Shown here: positions 27,733-32,373 of the stretch, in pieces
How the letters are laid out: each line of letters starts with the position of its first letter
Position numbering within the stretch: position 1 is the stretch's first letter
Source of the DNA: Mollicutes bacterium
Lineage (GTDB): Bacteria; Bacillota_I; Bacilli_A; Izemoplasmatales; Izemoplasmataceae
Direction: 5' to 3'
NCBI GenBank assembly: GCA_003554735.1
Contig: PWHE01000029.1
Coordinates: forward strand, 1 to 32,373
DNA length: 32,373 bases
The notes under the pieces: generated by a model
Database searches by the model: none
Told to the model about the DNA's origin: nothing
What the model saw: the letters and a program-made list of their open reading frames with translations, nothing else
Made by a program: the position numbers and the translations under genes

Positions 27733-29442
27733 TTATTTCGTATCGATTACGATGTCTTCTTCTTCAATGATTTCTCTCACTTTACGGACGTCCCTGCGGT
27801 ATTGTTGCCTGCGATACGTCGATTGTAGGCTGAACAGCAGCAATATGCTCATGAAGAAGAGAACGATCGCGAAAGGCAATCCGCTGATTATGACGGCGTT
27901 TTGAAGTGACGCAAGCGCTTGTTCGCCACCAATGATCAGCAACAATGCGGCGATGAACCCCTCCATCGCGGCCCAAAAAACCCGCTGACGGGATTTCGTC
28001 TCCGTCTTTCCGCCCGAGGTGATGGCGTTGACGACCACCGAACCGGAGTCCGACGAGGTAATGAAGAAAAAGGTGACGAGCAGCGTTGCGACCACCGAGA
28101 GCAGGACAACAAAGAGGCCGCCGAAGAAGGCGAAATCGATCTCTTGGAACATGGCGAACATGCCGACGGGAAGGTCGTCGGAAACGATATTGAAGAGGCC
28201 GCCGCCCATGCGTTCATTGACCTTGAAGGCGGTTCCGCCAAATACGGAAAGCCAGAAAAAGCTCAGCAGTGAAGGGATGAGCAATACCGCGGTAATCAGT
28301 TCACGGATGCTACGCCCTTTGGAGACTCTGGCGATGAACATGCCCACAAAGGGACTCCATGAAATCCACCAGGCCCAGTAGAAAATGGTCCAGTTTCCCT
28401 GCCATTCACGACCGCCACCGGCGCTTTCATCGAATGAAAGGAACATGGTCGCGTTCATGAAATCGCCGAGATAGGCTCCGAGTGACGTCGCGAAGAGCCT
28501 TAGGATATAAAGTGTCGGCCCAAAGATGAGAACAAGAATCATGAATGTCGCGGCGATCCGCATGTTCATCTCGGATAAAATACGGACCCCTTTCTTGATT
28601 CCCGTGATGATAGAAATGCTGGCTACGGCAGTGATTGCGATAATCAAAATGACTTGCACTGTCACACTGAAAGGGATGCCGACCAGGAATTCAAGACCGC
28701 TGTTCATCTGCTGGACACCCAGGCCAAGCGAGGTGGCGAGACCGAAAAGCGTCGCAAGAACAGCCAGCAGGTCGATCACATCGCCAAGACGGCCGAACAC
28801 TCTTTCTTTGAAAAGCGGATAGAAAATCGAGCGCAGGGATAAAGGAAGTTTCTTATTGTAGGCGAAATAGGAAAGCGACAGCGCCATGATCGCATAGATG
28901 GCCCAGGGATGAAGTCCCCAGTGCAAAAATGTCGAAGCCATTGCGCTGACGGCGGTATTGTCCCCTTCGTAGATCGGAGGGAAATCCATGCTGTGTGTCA
29001 GTGGTTCACTGACGGCATAGAACATCAGACCGATCCCCATACCGGCGCTTATCAGCATTGAATACCAGGCGAAATTGCTGAATTCGGGCTTGCTTTTGAG
29101 GCCGCCGATACGCACTCTTCCGAGTTTTGAAAAAGCCAGGTACAAACCGAGGATGATAAAGAAGTTCGTTGAGAAGATGAACACCCAGTCAAAATAATCG
29201 ACAATGAAAGCGGTGCCTCGCTCAAATACCTCGAACGCGGTTGGCAGTCCGAACAGACCGATATTTGTGATAATGGTATAAATCGTCAATAAAAACACTA
29301 AAATGATCGCGATAAAGGAGACAAAAGGATTCAGATCGAAGCCCCAGCGTTTGAAATTCCGGCTGTAAAGCATCTCCTCCAGTGTTTCGCTCATGATTTG
29401 CTCTTCTTTTTTGCGTTTGCGTTCCTGTTTGTCTTTCGGCAT
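27733..29442 (-). CDS. BCCT-family (betaine/choline/carnitine) transporter
   Basis: HWGLHPWAIYAIMALSLSYFAYNKKLPLSLRS, FYWAWWISWSPFVGMFIARVSKGRSIRE, SSDSGSVVVNAITSGGK; about 12 hydrophobic segments. Confidence 0.93.
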   Translation of the reverse strand: MPKDKQERKRKKEEQIMSETLEEMLYSRNFKRWGFDLNPFVSFIAIILVFLLTIYTIITNIGLFGLPTAFEVFERGTAFIVDYFDWVFIFSTNFFIILGLYLAFSKLGRVRIGGLKSKPEFSNFAWYSMLISAGMGIGLMFYAVSEPLTHSMDFPPIYEGDNTAVSAMASTFLHWGLHPWAIYAIMALSLSYFAYNKKLPLSLRSIFYPLFKERVFGRLGDVIDLLAVLATLFGLATSLGLGVQQMNSGLEFLVGIPFSVTVQVILIIAITAVASISIITGIKKGVRILSEMNMRIAATFMILVLIFGPTLYILRLFATSLGAYLGDFMNATMFLSFDESAGGGREWQGNWTIFYWAWWISWSPFVGMFIARVSKGRSIRELITAVLLIPSLLSFFWLSVFGGTAFKVNERMGGGLFNIVSDDLPVGMFAMFQEIDFAFFGGLFVVLLSVVATLLVTFFFITSSDSGSVVVNAITSGGKTETKSRQRVFWAAMEGFIAALLLIIGGEQALASLQNAVIISGLPFAIVLFFMSILLLFSLQSTYRRQQYRRDVRKVREIIEEEDIVIDTK

Positions 29443-29517
29443 AAGTAACACTTCTTTCCTAAGGTAATTTTAGTACAAGGTATATTCTATCGTTGATTAT
29501 AAAAGATATCAAGGGTT

Positions 29518-30045
29518 TTATTTCAGCAATTTGGTCGCCTGAAACTGATGAGTGGCCCCGTGAGATTTGAGAATGCTTCGGACCAGTACGATTCGGTCGA
29601 ATGTCACTGTGATTGTTTCCGGTTCCGACGCGTCGTCTTTTTCTTTTTCATGGTCCGCTTTGTATCGTCTTGCGAGTGTGATATGCGGTTTGAACGTTCG
29701 CCGGTCGGGTTGGATGCCGATGCCGGCAATCGTGTCAACCAGGTCTTTTCTCAGTTTGATGAGATTGCTGTCGTGAAAGGCTTCAAGTGCGAGAATCTGA
29801 CCTTTTCGCACCTTGAAGACACTTGGTTTCATCGCAAGCGTAAAGGGCGTTGCGGGCAATGCGTTCACGATGTTCTTCAACGACTCGAGTTGCCCGCTTT
29901 CGATATCACCAAGAAAATTGAGGGTCAGATGCAATTGTTTGTCTTCAACAAACTTCCCCTCCGCGTTCGCTTGGTAGGCATCACGCATATGTGCAATGTT
30001 TTTGAGCGACGCCTTGTCCGGATACAGCGCGATGAATAGTCTCAT
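29518..30045 (-). CDS. thpR: RNA 2',3'-cyclic phosphodiesterase / 2'-5' RNA ligase-like protein
   Basis: Two HxT motifs: LHLTLNFLGDIE and PHITLARRYK; RBS AAAGGAGG. Confidence 0.88.
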   Translation of the reverse strand: MRLFIALYPDKASLKNIAHMRDAYQANAEGKFVEDKQLHLTLNFLGDIESGQLESLKNIVNALPATPFTLAMKPSVFKVRKGQILALEAFHDSNLIKLRKDLVDTIAGIGIQPDRRTFKPHITLARRYKADHEKEKDDASEPETITVTFDRIVLVRSILKSHGATHQFQATKLLK

Positions 30046-30072
30046 TTCTTCCAGTCCTCCTTTTTTATGGAA

Positions 30073-30097
30073 GAAGCGCCGATTGCTTCGGCGCTTC
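30073..30097 (-). terminator. Terminator of the lipoprotein gene
   Basis: GAAGCGCCGA/TCGGCGCTTC hairpin, T-rich downstream on the minus strand. Confidence 0.7.
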
Positions 30098-30109
30098 TTT
30101 CTTTATCCG

Positions 30110-32038
30110 TCAATCGGGTGTGACGGTGGCAAGGACGGTTTCTTTCAAATGATTCAAGAAGCCGACCATGTCCATAGCCTCCTCATCGACAAGTGAAAGG
30201 TAATCGTCAACGGCGCTTTCGCGAGTTTCAGGCGGTTCTGCCATCAATGCCTGGAGGATTTCAAAATCCAAAGGCTCAAAGAACAGCGGTTCGCCGTCAT
30301 AGCCTGCCATGTTCAGCGTGATGACTCTGCCATCAGACGTATCGAGTGTGACGGTGCTTGATTCCATATCGAAAAACGGCACGTCAATATTTATGGAATA
30401 CTCGTCCTGCAGCGCATTGAGGGTGTGAGTGCCGTCGGGCACCGTTTCATTTTCATGGACCTGTTTTCCGATTTCCACGCTTTGGTTGAGGATGAGGACT
30501 TGCATGACTTCTTCTGCGATTTCCACCAGATTGCGTGAGCCTTCGATCTCAACGATGGCTTCGCTTTCATGCCAATGCATGGAAAGCGCGAAGGTCGGCA
30601 ACGTCAGCTCTTCCTTGCTTTCGAGTGAGGCGATAAGATTACTGAAATCAATACCCGTTTCCATCGCTTCTAGGGTGTAGGGATTGTGGCGGATGGTGAT
30701 GACAATGTCGCCCAGGGTATCGATGAAGTCAAGTATCGCCTTGTATTCATCAGTCTCGACAGCATCTTCATAAGGTGGCGCATCCGGATCGATCAACAAG
30801 CTTACAAGCGCATGAATTTCGGGTGTAATGTCTACGAAGATGCTTTTCATCGCTTCACTGTCGAGTGTGATGGCTGTGAGGAGAACGCTTGGACCGTCCA
30901 TTTCAAGCGTGATGTCCAACCCATCGACGGCTTCGAGGTAATCGAGCGTCAAGACCCGCTGCAAAGAAACCAGTATCGAAAGCGTTTCATCCAGAGCGCC
31001 TTCTTCCAGGCCCATCTCCGCGGTGAGCATATCGATGAGAATCGGCATGATGTCATCGTTAAACTCTTCGATCAGTATTTTCGGGACAGCAAGATGGACA
31101 TAGCCGTCTTGAACATCGAACATCTCCCGAACGTCGAGCATATCCTCAATGCTTTCATCCATGACATCCAGCAGCGTATCGACATTGAGTATGAATGTGA
31201 CCATCGTCGCGGTCTCTTCCACCAGGAACATCAGATCCAGGTCGATGTCCAGGTCATCCCGGTGCAGGTGCAGATGGAACATCGTGGTCGTCACCCCGCC
31301 CAGGACGCGTTCATGGACCGACAAGGTCACATCGGTCGTCACGACGGTTTCAGGACTGTTCACCATCGTTTCGCTCATGCTCATCGCAATACGCATCGTG
31401 GATTCGTTCGCGTCGTCCATAGTGCCGAGCATAGGTTGAAGGTGGGCAAGATCATTGTCGAAGTTGGCGATGATTGTTTGGATCGCCCATTCGGCGATGG
31501 TCTGATAGACCGCCTTGATGGACATATCGGCGTCAGCCGCGAACGAAAGGGTCGATTGATCGCCAAGAACGTTTTCTGTGCTTTCATCGATCCAATGGAG
31601 GAAAATGTGGTCTGTGATGTCGTGGGCGTTCACCGTGACAGTCGTTCCCTTCGTGACGCTTCCCGTAGGAGACAGCGTGTAGGTAAACCCGGGCGTATCA
31701 CTGGAAAGCGTGATGGTCACCATGTCGTTGTCGGTGGGTATGGCCTCATAGACGGCGCGTAGCACGCGATCGGTCGATGCTGTGAAGGTATGCTCCCGGT
31801 TTTCAGAAAAAACCGTGTTGTCGGTCACATCTAACCAGTGCACAAACTGTTGGCCTTCAACTTCGGATGCGGTGATGGTCACTTCCGCACCGACTTCGAT
31901 GGCGCCTTCGGGTGTGATGCTCAAGGTTGCCTGCTCAATGTTGCTTTCGAGTTCAACGGAAACCGTTCGGGCACGCCCGCATGCAGTGAGAGTGAATATT
32001 ACGAGAAGAATCATCATGAAGCCAAACAACTTCTTCAT
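30110..32038 (-). CDS. Secreted lipoprotein with two N-terminal InlB B-repeat-like domains
   Basis: Signal peptide and lipobox (MMILLVIFTLTAC); two repeats ending FVHWLD...LRAVYE and FLHWID...IKAVYQ; strong RBS AAAAGGAG. Confidence 0.75.
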   Translation of the reverse strand: MKKLFGFMMILLVIFTLTACGRARTVSVELESNIEQATLSITPEGAIEVGAEVTITASEVEGQQFVHWLDVTDNTVFSENREHTFTASTDRVLRAVYEAIPTDNDMVTITLSSDTPGFTYTLSPTGSVTKGTTVTVNAHDITDHIFLHWIDESTENVLGDQSTLSFAADADMSIKAVYQTIAEWAIQTIIANFDNDLAHLQPMLGTMDDANESTMRIAMSMSETMVNSPETVVTTDVTLSVHERVLGGVTTTMFHLHLHRDDLDIDLDLMFLVEETATMVTFILNVDTLLDVMDESIEDMLDVREMFDVQDGYVHLAVPKILIEEFNDDIMPILIDMLTAEMGLEEGALDETLSILVSLQRVLTLDYLEAVDGLDITLEMDGPSVLLTAITLDSEAMKSIFVDITPEIHALVSLLIDPDAPPYEDAVETDEYKAILDFIDTLGDIVITIRHNPYTLEAMETGIDFSNLIASLESKEELTLPTFALSMHWHESEAIVEIEGSRNLVEIAEEVMQVLILNQSVEIGKQVHENETVPDGTHTLNALQDEYSINIDVPFFDMESSTVTLDTSDGRVITLNMAGYDGEPLFFEPLDFEILQALMAEPPETRESAVDDYLSLVDEEAMDMVGFLNHLKETVLATVTPD

Positions 32039-32103
32039 TCACAGCACTCCTTTTATCCATGAACTTCCCCGCCCCTTCTCAGGGGGCGGAGAGATTGGAT
32101 CGC

Positions 32104-32373
32104 TTAAAGGTCGTCGCCGTATTCGTCAAGGAAGTCGAGGATCGGCTGTTCTCTTAAGAACGTGTCGCGGTCGTCCTCTTCATAATCGGTCTCATCGAAG
32201 TAATCTTCAGGCTCCACTAGTGGGACCTCGTTTTCTATGAATGTTTCAATCTGGTCGGTCAGGACGTTGCGGACGATCATGGATTCGATCACGGTTTCTT
32301 GTTCGGATTCGCTCAGGTTGTTGATCGCTTCAAGATCGAAATCGACATTGGTGAAATCGCCGCTGCCGGTTTG
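32104..32373 (-). CDS. C-terminus of an acidic protein of unknown function, truncated by the window edge
   Basis: The reading frame stays open from 32373 (QTGSGDFTNVDFDLEAINNLSESEQETVIESMIVRN...DEYGDDL); the GTG 'start' at 32292 is internal. Confidence 0.6.
   Translation of the reverse strand, partial: QTGSGDFTNVDFDLEAINNLSESEQETVIESMIVRNVLTDQIETFIENEVPLVEPEDYFDETDYEEDDRDTFLREQPILDFLDEYGDDL

Noticed and set aside
32066-32090. GC-rich hairpin CCGCCCC/GGGGCGG downstream of the truncated gene
   Set aside because: No T-run follows on the minus strand, so I did not call it a terminator.
1-32373. CRISPR arrays, insertion sequences or prophage genes
   Set aside because: No regularly spaced repeats, transposase, integrase or phage structural motifs were seen.

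Overview
The window is dominated by one long, tightly packed minus-strand gene cluster (about 19.85 kb down to 0.13 kb). It resembles the anaerobic purine/urate-degradation clusters known from E. coli (yge/ygf/ssnA/hyuA/xdhD) and Clostridia. In transcription order it encodes: a MocA-like cytidylyltransferase; a three-subunit molybdenum hydroxylase (set B: FAD, 2Fe-2S, Mo); an uncharacterised membrane protein; an XdhC-like factor; a THEP1-like P-loop NTPase; a dihydropyrimidinase/hydantoinase; an SsnA-like aminohydrolase; a PreA-like dihydropyrimidine-dehydrogenase protein with two 4Fe-4S motifs; a second molybdenum hydroxylase (set A: Mo, 2Fe-2S, FAD); adenine deaminase; two adjacent fold-type-II PLP enzymes; a YgeY-like peptidase; and a YgeW-like carbamoyltransferase. 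Most junctions overlap by 4 to about 30 nt, and the cluster ends at a hairpin terminator. A candidate promoter with a cre-like element and repeated ACGTTT motifs lies upstream. The most interesting departures from the textbook cluster are: no recognisable YgeX (diaminopropionate ammonia-lyase), with a different PLP pair in its place; an unassigned membrane protein and NTPase; no YqeB/YqeC-type selenium accessory genes in the window; and two Mo subunits that each carry only one of the two classical purine-binding residues. The rest of the window (20-32.4 kb) is ordinary: cardiolipin synthase, tRNA-Ser(GGA), NnrDE, Upp, a guanylate-kinase-like protein, a CASTOR/POLLUX-like channel, an alpha/beta hydrolase, a BCCT transporter, ThpR, a repeat-containing lipoprotein and a truncated acidic protein. 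All assignments come from reading motifs by eye. No database search was run.
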